This document shows positions 8,124 through 16,252 of a stretch of 32,989 nt of DNA, one piece after another. The DNA is taken from the NCBI RefSeq assembly GCF_018614055.1, contig NZ_JAGGPB010000071.1:1-32989 (forward strand). The letters run 5' to 3'. This DNA comes from Streptomyces sp. ISL-98. GTDB taxonomy: Bacteria; Actinomycetota; Actinomycetes; Streptomycetales; Streptomycetaceae. The notes below the pieces were generated by a model. It saw only the letters and a list, made by a program, of their open reading frames with translations. It searched no databases and was not told the origin of the DNA. The position numbers were made by a program, and so were the translations under genes. The stretch's first letter is position 1. Every line of letters begins with the position of its first letter.

Positions 8124-8681
8124 GTGCTGCCCGAGAGTACGAATGGCACCAGCGGAGACAGGCTTGCGGTACCGATGGCTTGGCTGTACGCCGAGTACAT
8201 CGGCGACGAGCTGCTCCGCACGGGCAATCTGATTCCGCCCGGCACGCTCGAGTTCCGGGCGGGGCGGGAAACACTGGCGCTCACCATCTACCTGTCCGAC
8301 AGCTCGGACGAGCTGTCCGGCATCCGCGTCGTGGCCGGCCTGGACGAGTGGCTCTCGCTCACCACGTACGGCCATCCCTGGGAGAAGTGGGTACGGGAAA
8401 GGCTCGCCGACCGTATGGCCCGCGCCGACGCCCGCAAGACGGTCGACCCCGACCTGGAACTGGCCCTGGCGTCATGGCGGTGGCTGAGCGACACCGAACT
8501 GCTCGCCGCCGACCTCGGCGGGGCACTCCCCGCGCCCCGGACACGGGAACTGGCGGACGATCCCGGGAACGACCCCGAAGACGGCCCCGGGGAGGACCTC
8601 GTGGACGAGAGCGAGAAGGTGTGGATGCCCGCCTGGCAGCTGGGGCTGCCGCTCGGTCATCTCGCCATCCACCTCTTCTGA
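8124..8681 (+). CDS. Conserved hypothetical protein (cytosolic)
   Basis: A 185-residue protein starting with GTG at 8124 after AAGGTGGAG. There is no signal peptide or membrane segment. The N-terminal two thirds (about residues 15-125) alternate short strands and helices and include a Trp-rich patch (DEWLSL, HPWEKWV). The C-terminal part is acidic, with an Asp/Glu/Gly/Pro-rich stretch at about 140-165, and ends in hydrophobic residues. I do not recognise the family and cannot assign a function. It follows the sigma gene by 185 bases on the same strand and may respond to it. Its 3' end overlaps the histidine kinase gene on the other strand by 25 bases, within a short GATTCT repeat. Confidence 0.6.
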   Translation: MLPESTNGTSGDRLAVPMAWLYAEYIGDELLRTGNLIPPGTLEFRAGRETLALTIYLSDSSDELSGIRVVAGLDEWLSLTTYGHPWEKWVRERLADRMARADARKTVDPDLELALASWRWLSDTELLAADLGGALPAPRTRELADDPGNDPEDGPGEDLVDESEKVWMPAWQLGLPLGHLAIHLF

Positions 8682-9913
8682 TTCTGATTCTGTTCCGGCT
8701 CGCGTCCGGCGGGCGCCGACGAGTGCACTCCCGCCCGGTACTTGGGGAATCGCAGCGTGATCTTCATGCCCGCACCGACGCCCGTCTCGATGACGAGTCC
8801 GTAGTCGTCCCCGTACACCTGGCGCAGCCGGTCGTCGACATTGGAGAGACCGATGCCGGACGAGGCGGTGTGCTCGCCCGCGAGGATCCGGCGCAGCCGC
8901 TCCGGGTCCATGCCGACCCCGTTGTCCTCGATGACCACCATGGCCTCGGAGCCCGCGTCCTGCGCCGCGATGGTGACCCTGAACTCGTCCCGGGAGTCTT
9001 CGAGCCCGTGCTTGACGGCGTTCTCGACGAGCGGCTGGAGGCAGAGGAAGGGCAATGCCACCGGCAGCACCTCGGGGGCGACCTGGAGCGTCACCTTGAG
9101 GCGGTCGCCGAAGCGGGCGCCGGCCAGCGCCAGGTACTGCTCGATGGAGCGCAGTTCGTCGGCGAGGTTGGTGAAGTCGCCGTGCCTGCGGAAGGAGTAG
9201 CGGGTGAAGTCGGCGAATTCCAGGAGGAGTTCGCGGGCGCGCTCCGGGTCGGTGCGTACGAACGAGGCGATCGCGGCGAGCGAGTTGAAGATGAAATGCG
9301 GCGATATCTGGGCGCGCAGGGCGCGGATCTCCGCCTCGACGATCCGGGTCCGTGAGCGGTCGAGTTCCGCCAGTTCCAGCTGTACGGACACCCAGCGAGC
9401 CACCTCGGTGGCGGCCCTGACCAGTACGGCCGATTCCCGTGACCCATACGCGACGAGCGCGCCCAGCACGCCCTCCTCGCCGGTCAGCGGGGCGATCACC
9501 GCCCACCGCAGCGGGCACTGGAGATCGTCGCAGTCCGTGCGTACGCTCTGGCTCCGCCCGGAGTCGAGCATCTCCCGTACGCGGCGCATCACCGGCTCCC
9601 GGTGATGGTCACCGCTGGGCCCGTCCCAGGCGAGCACCGTCTCGCGGTCGGTGAGGCAGAGCGCCTCGGTGCCGAGCAGGGAGCGCAGCCGGCGGGCGGC
9701 CTTGCGCGCCGTTTCCTCGGTGAGGCCCGCGCGCAGCGGGGGTGCGGCCAGCGACGCGGTGTGCAGGGTCTGGAAGGTGGCGCGCTCGACGGGCGTACCG
9801 AGGTCGAGGTCCCCGCCTCGCCCGTGGCGGGCGGTGAGACGGCCCAGGACGATGCCGACGGCGAGGAGTACGGCGCCGGCGGCGGCCAGTGCCGCGATTT
9901 CGATCCCGGTCAT
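8657..9913 (-). CDS. LytS-like sensor histidine kinase
   Basis: A 418-residue protein. One membrane helix lies at about residues 4-24, so it is an anchored sensor. A GAF-like domain spans about 55-175 and includes three cysteines (C86, C128, C133) that could bind a cofactor or sense redox state; that is speculation. The kinase domain of the LytS/His_kinase type has the phosphoacceptor H206 in QISPHFIFNS, followed by an HATPase_c domain with VENAVKHG and EDNGVGMD. The start codon overlaps the symporter stop as ATGA (9910-9913), so translation is coupled. It should phosphorylate the LytTR regulator encoded first in the same unit. Kinase, regulator and transporter together resemble the BtsS/BtsR and YpdA/YpdB nutrient-sensing pairs of E. 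coli, which is an analogy. Confidence 0.9.
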   Translation of the reverse strand: MTGIEIAALAAAGAVLLAVGIVLGRLTARHGRGGDLDLGTPVERATFQTLHTASLAAPPLRAGLTEETARKAARRLRSLLGTEALCLTDRETVLAWDGPSGDHHREPVMRRVREMLDSGRSQSVRTDCDDLQCPLRWAVIAPLTGEEGVLGALVAYGSRESAVLVRAATEVARWVSVQLELAELDRSRTRIVEAEIRALRAQISPHFIFNSLAAIASFVRTDPERARELLLEFADFTRYSFRRHGDFTNLADELRSIEQYLALAGARFGDRLKVTLQVAPEVLPVALPFLCLQPLVENAVKHGLEDSRDEFRVTIAAQDAGSEAMVVIEDNGVGMDPERLRRILAGEHTASSGIGLSNVDDRLRQVYGDDYGLVIETGVGAGMKITLRFPKYRAGVHSSAPAGREPEQNQNQKRWMAR

Positions 9914-11655
9914 CGTTCCCCATTCACGCTCAGGCCCGTGTCGGCCTTCGCCATCAGGTCCTCGGGCAGGTGAAGTCTGGCCAGGGTGGCGGCCGTCCCG
10001 GCAGGTATACGGTCGCGGGTCGCCAGCGACACCAGCACCATCGTGAGGAAACCGAGCGGCACCGACCAGACGGCGGGCCAGGCCAGCAGCGAGTGCGACC
10101 AGCCGCCCGCGGGCAGCCCCGCCCTCGTCGTCATCACCGCGCTCAGTGCGGCCCCGCCGCCGACGACCAGGCCGGCCACCGCGCCCGGCGGGGTGAGTCC
10201 CCGCCACCAGATGCCGAGGACGAGCAGCGGGCAGAAGGAGGAGGCGGAGACGGCGAAGGCGAGGCCCACGGCGTCGGCCACCGGCACATTGACGGTCACG
10301 ATGCTCAGCGCGAGCGGCACCGCCATGGCGAGGACGGTCGCGAGCCTGAAGTGGCGCACCCCGCGCGCCGGGAGGACGTCCTGGGTGAGCACGCCCGCGA
10401 CCGACATGGTCAGCCCCGAGGCGGTCGACAGGAACGCCGCGAATGCCCCGCCCGCGAGCAGCGCCCCCAGCAGGTCGCCGCCGACGCCGCCGATGATCCG
10501 GTCGGGCAGGACCAGAACGGCGGCGTCCGCCTCCCCGGTGAGGGACAGCTCGGGAGCGTAGATCCGGCCGAGCGCTCCGTAGACCGGCGGCAGCAGGTAG
10601 AACGCGCCGACCAGGCCGAGTACAACGAGGGTGGTGCGGCGGGCCGCGGTGCCGTTGGGGCTGGTGTAGAAGCGCACGGCGACGTGCGGCAGCCCCATCG
10701 TGCCGAGGAAGGTGGCGAGGATCAGCCCGTACGTCGCGTACAGCGGGTGCTCCTCGCGGCTGCTGGCCAGCGGCTGCGACCAGCTGGACGCTCCCGCCCC
10801 CTCGGCGGCGGCCTTCTCCGGGACCTGGGCGTCGGCGGGGAAGCCGAGGGTCGTGCCCGCGCCGATGAGGTGGACGCCGGCGTCGAGGCCGAGCGGCTGC
10901 CGGTGGTGGCGCCGTTCGTCGACGCTGCCGGTCACGGTGACGCGCAACGGCCGGTCGAGGTCGATCCGTACCGTGTCGTCGATCGTGACGACCGTGTGCT
11001 CGCGGAACGTCGCGGGCTCCGCGAACCGTGCGCGCGGGGCGTCGTCCCCCAGCCAGGCGACGACGAGGAAGAGGGCGGGGACGAGCAGTGCGGTGAGCTT
11101 GAGCCAGTACTGGAAGGCCTGCACGAAGGTGATGCTGCGCATCCCGCCCGCCGCCACCGCCCCGGTCACGACGACCGCGACGACCAGTCCGCCGACCCAG
11201 TCGGGTGCGCCGGTGAGTATCTCCAGGGTCAGGCCCGCGCCCTGGAGCTGGGGCAGCAGGTAGAGCCAGCCGATGCCGACGACGAAAAGGCTGGCGAGCC
11301 TGCGGACCTGCGGCGATTCGAGCCTGGCCTCGGCGAAGTCGGAGAGCGTGTACGCCCCGGAGCGGCGCAGCGGGGCTGCGACGAGGACGAGGAGGACGAG
11401 ATAGCCGGCGGTGTAGCCGACCGGGTACCAGAGCATTTCGGGGCCCTGGAGGAGGACGAGTCCGGCGACGCCGAGGAAGGAGGCGGCGGAGAGGTATTCG
11501 CCGCTGATGGCGGCGGCGTTGAGGCCGGGCTTGACGCTGCGGGAGGCGACGTAGAAGTCGGAGGTGGTACGGGATATGCGCAGGCCGAGGGCGCCGATGA
11601 GCACGGTGGCGAGCACGACGACGGTGACGGCGGCCACCGCGTACGCCTGGTTCAC
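9910..11655 (-). CDS. Solute:sodium symporter (SSS family, cation/acetate type)
   Basis: A 581-residue protein from the GTG at 11655; an open frame extends upstream to 11739 but its residues look non-homologous. There are about 13 hydrophobic segments. Features typical of ActP/MctC-type members are the early SRTTSDFYVASRS segment, NAAAISGEYLSAASF, and the soluble insert at about residues 210-290 between helices. Such symporters import acetate, pyruvate, propionate or related monocarboxylates with sodium or protons. The substrate here is inferred only from family and neighbours. The gene lies between the DUF485 partner and the kinase. The DUF485 gene is 96 bases upstream, and the kinase start overlaps this stop. 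Confidence 0.88.
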   Translation of the reverse strand: MNQAYAVAAVTVVVLATVLIGALGLRISRTTSDFYVASRSVKPGLNAAAISGEYLSAASFLGVAGLVLLQGPEMLWYPVGYTAGYLVLLVLVAAPLRRSGAYTLSDFAEARLESPQVRRLASLFVVGIGWLYLLPQLQGAGLTLEILTGAPDWVGGLVVAVVVTGAVAAGGMRSITFVQAFQYWLKLTALLVPALFLVVAWLGDDAPRARFAEPATFREHTVVTIDDTVRIDLDRPLRVTVTGSVDERRHHRQPLGLDAGVHLIGAGTTLGFPADAQVPEKAAAEGAGASSWSQPLASSREEHPLYATYGLILATFLGTMGLPHVAVRFYTSPNGTAARRTTLVVLGLVGAFYLLPPVYGALGRIYAPELSLTGEADAAVLVLPDRIIGGVGGDLLGALLAGGAFAAFLSTASGLTMSVAGVLTQDVLPARGVRHFRLATVLAMAVPLALSIVTVNVPVADAVGLAFAVSASSFCPLLVLGIWWRGLTPPGAVAGLVVGGGAALSAVMTTRAGLPAGGWSHSLLAWPAVWSVPLGFLTMVLVSLATRDRIPAGTAATLARLHLPEDLMAKADTGLSVNGER

Positions 11656-11751
11656 TCGACGCCACCCCGCGAAAGCTGTACGGGGAAGCGGTCCGGCCGG
11701 GGGGCAGGGACTTGTCGGGGTTGTCCTCCGGGAAGGCACAGCATCGTCCGG

Positions 11752-12138
11752 TCAGCGCCCTTCGACCAGCTTGCTGAACGCGCGCTCGTTGCGCTCCGCG
11801 CGCCGGACCTGCCATCGGGCGATCAGCCACATGACGGGGTACACGGCCACGCCGAGCGCCGCCCAGACGAAGGGCGCGGGCGACGGCAGGTCGGAGCCGG
11901 TGAAGACCTGCGGCAGCGCGAACAGCAGCGGCAGCGAGCCGACGAGCAGCACCAGGGCGCCGAGCGAGATCGCGGCCGTGCGCAGCTGACTGCGCATCAG
12001 GGAGCGGACGTACGTCGCTCCCAGCGTCGTCTGCTCGGTGATCTCGGACCGTGCCGGGGCGTGGCCGGGCGGCCGCCGCCGGGCGCTGCGGGGCACTCCG
12101 GTGACGATTTCGCGGCGGGGCTGCGGCTCTGCGGACAT
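11752..12138 (-). CDS. DUF485-like small membrane protein, symporter partner
   Basis: A 128-residue protein from ATG at 12138. After a hydrophilic, Arg/Pro-rich N-terminus of about 55 residues there are two hydrophobic helices (about 62-80 and 93-113) and a basic C-terminal tail ending in KLVEGR. The layout resembles DUF485 proteins such as YjcH, which is encoded next to the acetate permease ActP in many bacteria. It is likely an accessory subunit that affects stability or activity of the symporter at 9910. That role is inferred from the gene order. The longer N-terminal part than usual for the family is a minor difference. The regulator gene ends 47 bases upstream. Confidence 0.7.
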   Translation of the reverse strand: MSAEPQPRREIVTGVPRSARRRPPGHAPARSEITEQTTLGATYVRSLMRSQLRTAAISLGALVLLVGSLPLLFALPQVFTGSDLPSPAPFVWAALGVAVYPVMWLIARWQVRRAERNERAFSKLVEGR

Positions 12139-12185
12139 CGCCGGGAGTCTATGCAGCGGCACCCGGCGTGGGTAGAGGCAGCTGG

Positions 12186-12986
12186 TCAGCCGCTCGCGGT
12201 GGGGGTACCTCCCGTGCCCTTGGGGCTACGGGGGAGCATCAGCAGGTCGCGGAGCTCGCGGGCGTGGCGGCGGCTCACCGCGAGTTCGGCTTCGCCGACG
12301 CGCACGCTCGTCGCCCCCGCGTCCAGCCGCAGTTCGTCGATGCGGGCCAGGGCGACGAGGTGGCGGCGGTGTATCCGGACGAAGCCGCGGGCGGCCCAGC
12401 GCTCCTCCAGGGTGGAGAGCGGGATGCGCACGAGGTGGCTGCCGGCGGGCGTGTGGAGGCGGGCGTAGTCGCCCTGGGCCTCGACGTACGTGATGTCGTC
12501 GATCGGGATGAAGCGGGTCACTCCGCCCAGTTCGACCGGGATGTGGTCGACGGTGCCGGGCTGCGGCGGCAGGGTCGGCGCGGGAGCCCGTGCCGATTCC
12601 ACCTGGTCGCAGACGCGGCGTACGGCCTCGGCGAGGCGCTCCCTGCGGACCGGCTTGAGGACGTAGTCGACGGCCTTGAGGTCGAAGGCCTGGACGGCGA
12701 ACCCCTCGTGGGCAGTGACGAAGACGATGAGCGGCGGCCTGGCGAAGCCGGCGAGCAGCCTGGCGACGTCGAGTCCGGTGAGCCCGGCCATGTGGATGTC
12801 GAGGAAGACGACGTCGATGGCGTCGTCGCCGTCGGGGCCCGCGTCGAGCGCACGGTTGATCCGGCGCAGTGTCTCGGTGGCGTCGGTGGCCCCTTCCGCG
12901 CTGCGGACCCGGGGGTCGGCGCGCAGCAGGTAGAGGAGCTCCTCCAGCGCCGGTCGTTCGTCGTCGACAGCCAGTGCACGCAACAT
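12186..12986 (-). CDS. LytTR-family response regulator
   Basis: A 266-residue protein from ATG at 12986. The receiver domain (about residues 1-125) has the acidic pair D8/D9, the phosphoacceptor D63 in FLDIHM and K111 in VDYVLKPV. A proline-rich linker leads to a LytTR DNA-binding domain (about 160-262) with the characteristic FIPIDDITYVEAQGDYARLH and HRRHLV segments. LytTR proteins bind pairs of short direct repeats upstream of target promoters. The gene is the first of a four-gene unit (regulator, DUF485 protein, symporter, kinase) on the minus strand. There is no ribosome site; a -10-like TAAACT lies seven bases upstream of ATG, which suggests a leaderless transcript. Confidence 0.92.
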   Translation of the reverse strand: MLRALAVDDERPALEELLYLLRADPRVRSAEGATDATETLRRINRALDAGPDGDDAIDVVFLDIHMAGLTGLDVARLLAGFARPPLIVFVTAHEGFAVQAFDLKAVDYVLKPVRRERLAEAVRRVCDQVESARAPAPTLPPQPGTVDHIPVELGGVTRFIPIDDITYVEAQGDYARLHTPAGSHLVRIPLSTLEERWAARGFVRIHRRHLVALARIDELRLDAGATSVRVGEAELAVSRRHARELRDLLMLPRSPKGTGGTPTASG

Positions 12987-12993
12987 GGTGCGG

Positions 12994-12999
12994 AGTTTA
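12994..12999 (-). promoter_or_regulatory. Putative -10 element of a leaderless transcript
   Basis: TAAACT on the minus strand ends seven bases before the ATG of the response regulator, placing the transcript start at or near the start codon. No good -35 is seen. Confidence 0.4.
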
Positions 13000-13126
13000 G
13001 GAGACGTGTCCGGCAACCGGCACCTGAGCAGAAACGCGCTCATTTCCGTACCTGAGGACGACTGGGCCCGGTAAGCCCACCACACCCCCCATGAACCACG
13101 AGACCCACCCCACAAGGAACTGACTC

Positions 13127-13816
13127 ATGAGCCCGAAGCAGCGGCATCGGGACGTCGGCGCGTATGCGCTCGGTGTCCTCGATCCAGCGGATTCGTTCCG
13201 TTTCGAGGAACACCTGGCCGACTGTGCCACCTGCGCCGTACGGCTCAGTGAGTTCGCCGGACTCGAATCGGCGCTGGCCGCGTTCGCGCACCCGGGCGGC
13301 GCCCACGGCGTGCTCCTGCCGGAGCCGCCCGGGCCCACGCTGCTCAACCAGCTGCTGGACGCGATCGAGACGGGGCGGCGGCGCAACGGCAGGCGCCGTT
13401 TGCAACTGATCGCCGCGGCGGCGGCGCTGATCATCGCCACGCCGGTGGCGGTGCTCGGCCTTCAGGCCCAGGATTCGGGCGACGACGCGGTACGCACGTA
13501 CGCCGCCACGGACCCGGCAACGGGCGTCTCGGCAACCGTCGCGCTCCAGGAGCGGGGCTGGGGGTCGGGGGTCGGCCTCGAACTGGCACGGGTGAAGGGA
13601 CCTTTGACCTGCAAGCTCGTAGCGGTCGGCAAGGACGGCAAGGAGCAGACGGTCACCACGTGGGCGGTGCCCGTCGGCGGTTACGGCTTCCCGGACGCCA
13701 AGGGCCACGAGGAGCCACTGCGCACGGAGGGCGGCGCGGCGCTGCACGGCGCCGAGATCGACCGGTTCGAGGTGCGCACACTGGACGGGCATCGCCTGGT
13801 CACGATCGAAGCGTGA
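13127..13816 (+). CDS. ZAS-type anti-sigma factor, membrane-anchored
   Basis: A 229-residue protein with AAGGAA seven bases before the ATG. The N-terminal anti-sigma domain carries H29-x3-C33-x2-C36, the zinc-associated anti-sigma (ZAS) motif. One hydrophobic helix (about 92-112) follows a basic RRRNGRRR segment, so residues 1-90 are cytosolic. The external part resembles the RskA C-terminal domain and contains a single Cys in the segment GPLTCKL. Such proteins hold an ECF sigma at the membrane and release it on a signal. No sigma gene adjoins it. The ECF sigma at 7405 is the only candidate in this window. It is divergent from the LytTR unit, sharing about 140 bases of upstream DNA. Confidence 0.85.
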   Translation: MSPKQRHRDVGAYALGVLDPADSFRFEEHLADCATCAVRLSEFAGLESALAAFAHPGGAHGVLLPEPPGPTLLNQLLDAIETGRRRNGRRRLQLIAAAAALIIATPVAVLGLQAQDSGDDAVRTYAATDPATGVSATVALQERGWGSGVGLELARVKGPLTCKLVAVGKDGKEQTVTTWAVPVGGYGFPDAKGHEEPLRTEGGAALHGAEIDRFEVRTLDGHRLVTIEA

Positions 13817-13880
13817 GCGGACCCGGACCCGGACCCGGGCGTCGGGCCCTCGGGGACGGGCGAGCAGGCGTTCACGCGGG

Positions 13881-13910
13881 CCGGGTGTTACTTGACCGGG
13901 TGTTACTTGA
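13881..13910. repeat. Two perfect tandem copies of a 15-bp unit
   Basis: CCGGGTGTTACTTGA at 13881-13895 and 13896-13910. The second copy contains the TAA stop of the Fpg/Nei gene, so the last Lys-stop is duplicated just beyond the gene. Confidence 0.85.
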
Positions 13911-14763
13911 GCAGCCTCGACAGCCGGCGGTCCGCGAGTGGCTTGCCGCCCGTCTGGCATGTCGGGCAGTACTGCAGCGACGAGTCGCTGAAGGACACTT
14001 CCCGGATGGTGTCGCCGCAGACAGGGCACGGTTCGCCGGTTCGGCCGTGGACCCTCAGTCCGCTCTTCTTCTCCGCCTTCAGCCGGCCCGCGGCGAGCCC
14101 GTGCGAGCGCTCGACCGCCTCCGCCAGGGTGGCGCGCATCGCCTCGTACAGCGTCGTGATCTCGTCCTCGGTGAGGTTCGCGACGGGCTTGAACGGGGAC
14201 ATTTTCGCGGCGTGCAGGATCTCGTCGCTGTACGCGTTGCCGATCCCGGCGATCAGGCTCTGGTCGCGCAACGCGCCCTTGATCTGGCGCCGTTCACCGT
14301 CGAGCAGGGCCGCGAACTCGGCGCGGCCGAAGTCCTCGGCCATCGGGTCCGGGCCCAGCCGTGCGATGCCGGGTACGTCGGCGGGGTCGCGTACGACGTA
14401 CACCGCGAGGCTCTTCTTCGTGCCCGCCTCGGTGAGGTCGAAGCCCGCCCCGCCGGTGAGGGCGACGCGCAGGGCGAGGGGGCCTTTGCCGGGGCGGGGC
14501 GGGGCGGCCGGGAGTTCGTCCTTCCAGTGGAGCCAGCCCGCGCGGGCCAGGTGTGTCACCAGGTGCAGGCCGCCCGCGCCGATGTCGAGGAACTTGCCGT
14601 GCCGGGCGACGGCGGTGACGGTGGCGCCCTCCAGCGCGGAGAGCGGCGGGTCGTACGTCTTGAGGACGCTGACCGCGACCGGGAGGACCCGGGCGATCTC
14701 CCGTCGGACCAAGTGCGCGTCGAGGAACTCTCGCAGTGCTTCCACTTCCGGCAGCTCAGGCAT
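13903..14763 (-). CDS. Fpg/Nei-family DNA glycosylase/AP lyase
   Basis: A 286-residue protein starting MPELPEVE, in which the new N-terminal Pro and the following Glu are catalytic. HGKF supplies the conserved Lys in the N-terminal beta-sandwich. The helix-two-turn-helix region contains DQSLIAGIGNAYSDEILH. The C-terminal zinc finger has CPVC, 16 residues, then CPTC, and is followed by DRRLSRLLK. All hallmarks of an active enzyme are therefore present. It would excise oxidised bases such as 8-oxoguanine or oxidised pyrimidines and cut the resulting abasic site. Whether it is closer to MutM/Fpg or to Nei cannot be settled by eye. The start lies 14 bases after the acyltransferase stop on the same strand, so the two are probably cotranscribed. 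Confidence 0.9.
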   Translation of the reverse strand: MPELPEVEALREFLDAHLVRREIARVLPVAVSVLKTYDPPLSALEGATVTAVARHGKFLDIGAGGLHLVTHLARAGWLHWKDELPAAPPRPGKGPLALRVALTGGAGFDLTEAGTKKSLAVYVVRDPADVPGIARLGPDPMAEDFGRAEFAALLDGERRQIKGALRDQSLIAGIGNAYSDEILHAAKMSPFKPVANLTEDEITTLYEAMRATLAEAVERSHGLAAGRLKAEKKSGLRVHGRTGEPCPVCGDTIREVSFSDSSLQYCPTCQTGGKPLADRRLSRLLK

Positions 14764-14777
14764 GTTTCCAGCGTGCC

Positions 14778-16121
14778 TCAGCCCGTGGCGGCTCGCAGGA
14801 GTGCGGCCAGCTCGTCGTTCATGCTCCGGGCCAGCCGGTCCAGGTCGGGCACCGCCTTGGCGTCGGCGACGAGGCCGACGTGCACCTGCCCGCCGTACGT
14901 CGACAGGGCGACGGCCAGGGACTGGCCGCGGGCCAGCGGCGCCATCGGGTAGATCTCCCGCAGCGGGCTGCCGCCCAGCGAGAGCGTCGAGCGGGGCAGC
15001 GGCACACTCGTGACGAGGACGTCGAAGAGCAACCGGGCCGCACTGCCCGCGATCGGGGCGCCGAAACGGTGTGCGAGCGGCGGGAGTTGATCGGCGAGTA
15101 CGGCGACCGCTCCGGCGCCGCGCCCCGGCCCCTGGGCCTTGTTGCGGTCCATGGCGGCACGGACCGAGGTGAGCCGCGCCCAGACGTCGGGCTCGGAAAC
15201 GGGCAGCCCGAGGAGGTAGGCGGAGAGTTTGTTGCCGGAGCCCGCCGGGCTGCCGGGCCGGCGCCGCGACACCGGCACCAGGGCACGCGGGTCCGCTCCG
15301 GGCAGCGGCTCGCCGCGCTCCAGCATCCAGCGGCGCAGGGCGCCCGCGACGACGGCGAGCAGCACGTCGTTGGCCGTGCCTCCCGCCACCCTGCGGATCT
15401 TGAGTACGTCATCGAGGCCGAGCACGGCGGTGCCGAGCCTCCGCGTTCCGCTGGAGCCGGCCGCGAGGGCGCCGGCTCCCCACAGGTCGAGCCTGCTGGC
15501 CCGGAGCACGTCCGCGCCGATGCCGACGGCCCGGCCCACCTCCTCGATACGGTCGCGGGCGAAGCCGACGACCTGGCGCGGGCCCGCCAGCCAGGACCGC
15601 GGCGGCACGCTGCGCTCGCGGCGGGCGCCGGCGGCGCGTGCGCCCGCGATCTGGTCGAAGATTCCGGCGCCGATGGCGACGGCGCGCATGCCGTCGGCCA
15701 GGGCGTGGTGAAGCTTGACGAGGACGGCGAAGGGGCCGGGGGCGGTGCCGCTCGTGAGGACGTACATCTCCCAGGGCGGCAGGCCGCGTTCGAGCGGCCG
15801 TTCCATCAGTTCCCCGGCGATGTGGGTGGCGTGGGCCGCGAAGTCGCCGTCGGGGAGCCGGATCTGCCGGACGTGGCGGCGTACGTCGAAGTCCTTGGCC
15901 GTGGACCAGGCCGCGCCGCCCACAGGCAGCAGGACGTCGCGTACGCGCATTTTCAGCCGGGGAATCGCGGCGGCGCGCTCGGCGAGGAGCGCGGCGACCG
16001 CGTCGGCATCGGCGTCGGCATGGCCGTCGAAGAGGGCGAGCGCGCCGAGGTGCATCGGGTGCTCGGTGGATTCGAGGTGCCAGAACGCCAGGTCAAGAGG
16101 TGCCAGAAGCTCGGTGCTCAA
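14778..16121 (-). CDS. Wax ester synthase/diacylglycerol acyltransferase (WS/DGAT)
   Basis: A 447-residue protein with a TTG start at 16121 preceded by GAGGG. The catalytic HHxxxDG motif is intact as H138-H139-ALA-D143-G144. The N-terminus (LAPLDLAFWHLE) and the C-terminal PLARGQSLAVALSTYGG match the family, and the length is usual. These enzymes transfer an acyl group from acyl-CoA to diacylglycerol or a long-chain alcohol, making storage triacylglycerol or wax esters at the inner face of the membrane. Actinomycetes usually carry several paralogues, so this may be one of a set. A palindrome upstream (16223-16239) may bind a TetR-type repressor. It heads a likely two-gene unit with the Fpg/Nei gene. 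Confidence 0.9.
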   Translation of the reverse strand: MSTELLAPLDLAFWHLESTEHPMHLGALALFDGHADADADAVAALLAERAAAIPRLKMRVRDVLLPVGGAAWSTAKDFDVRRHVRQIRLPDGDFAAHATHIAGELMERPLERGLPPWEMYVLTSGTAPGPFAVLVKLHHALADGMRAVAIGAGIFDQIAGARAAGARRERSVPPRSWLAGPRQVVGFARDRIEEVGRAVGIGADVLRASRLDLWGAGALAAGSSGTRRLGTAVLGLDDVLKIRRVAGGTANDVLLAVVAGALRRWMLERGEPLPGADPRALVPVSRRRPGSPAGSGNKLSAYLLGLPVSEPDVWARLTSVRAAMDRNKAQGPGRGAGAVAVLADQLPPLAHRFGAPIAGSAARLLFDVLVTSVPLPRSTLSLGGSPLREIYPMAPLARGQSLAVALSTYGGQVHVGLVADAKAVPDLDRLARSMNDELAALLRAATG

Positions 16122-16136
16122 GGAGCCCTCACGTCA

Positions 16137-16170
16137 TTGGAGGCGAGTGGGAGTTGGAGGCGAGTGGGAG
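16137..16170. repeat. Two perfect tandem copies of a 17-bp unit
   Basis: TTGGAGGCGAGTGGGAG occurs at 16137-16153 and 16154-16170, between the acyltransferase start and its upstream palindrome. It adds about one and a half helical turns to that spacing. Confidence 0.85.
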
Positions 16171-16222
16171 AGCGCAGTCAATCCCGAACGATCGGTTACG
16201 GTCAAGTACGTCCCCAACACAC

Positions 16223-16239
16223 ACCGTTACCGAACGGTA
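16223..16239. promoter_or_regulatory. Overlapping palindromes, candidate TetR-type operator
   Basis: TACCG-AA-CGGTA (16228-16239) overlaps ACCGTT-ACCG-AACGGT (16223-16238). Short palindromes of this kind are typical operators of TetR-family repressors in Streptomyces. It lies about 105 bases upstream of the WS/DGAT start. No TetR gene is present in the window. Confidence 0.4.
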
Positions 16240-16252
16240 CGGTCAGGTCTGC

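Noticed and set aside
8657..11830. One continuous minus-strand frame that would fuse the kinase to an N-terminal extension of over 600 residues
   Set aside because: The extension is the off-frame shadow of the symporter gene. The kinase start at 9913 is supported by the ATGA overlap and by its N-terminal membrane helix.
9889..12468. An 859-codon plus-strand frame
   Set aside because: It runs antisense to the symporter, DUF485 and regulator genes and has low-complexity Arg/Glu/Gly/Asp composition.
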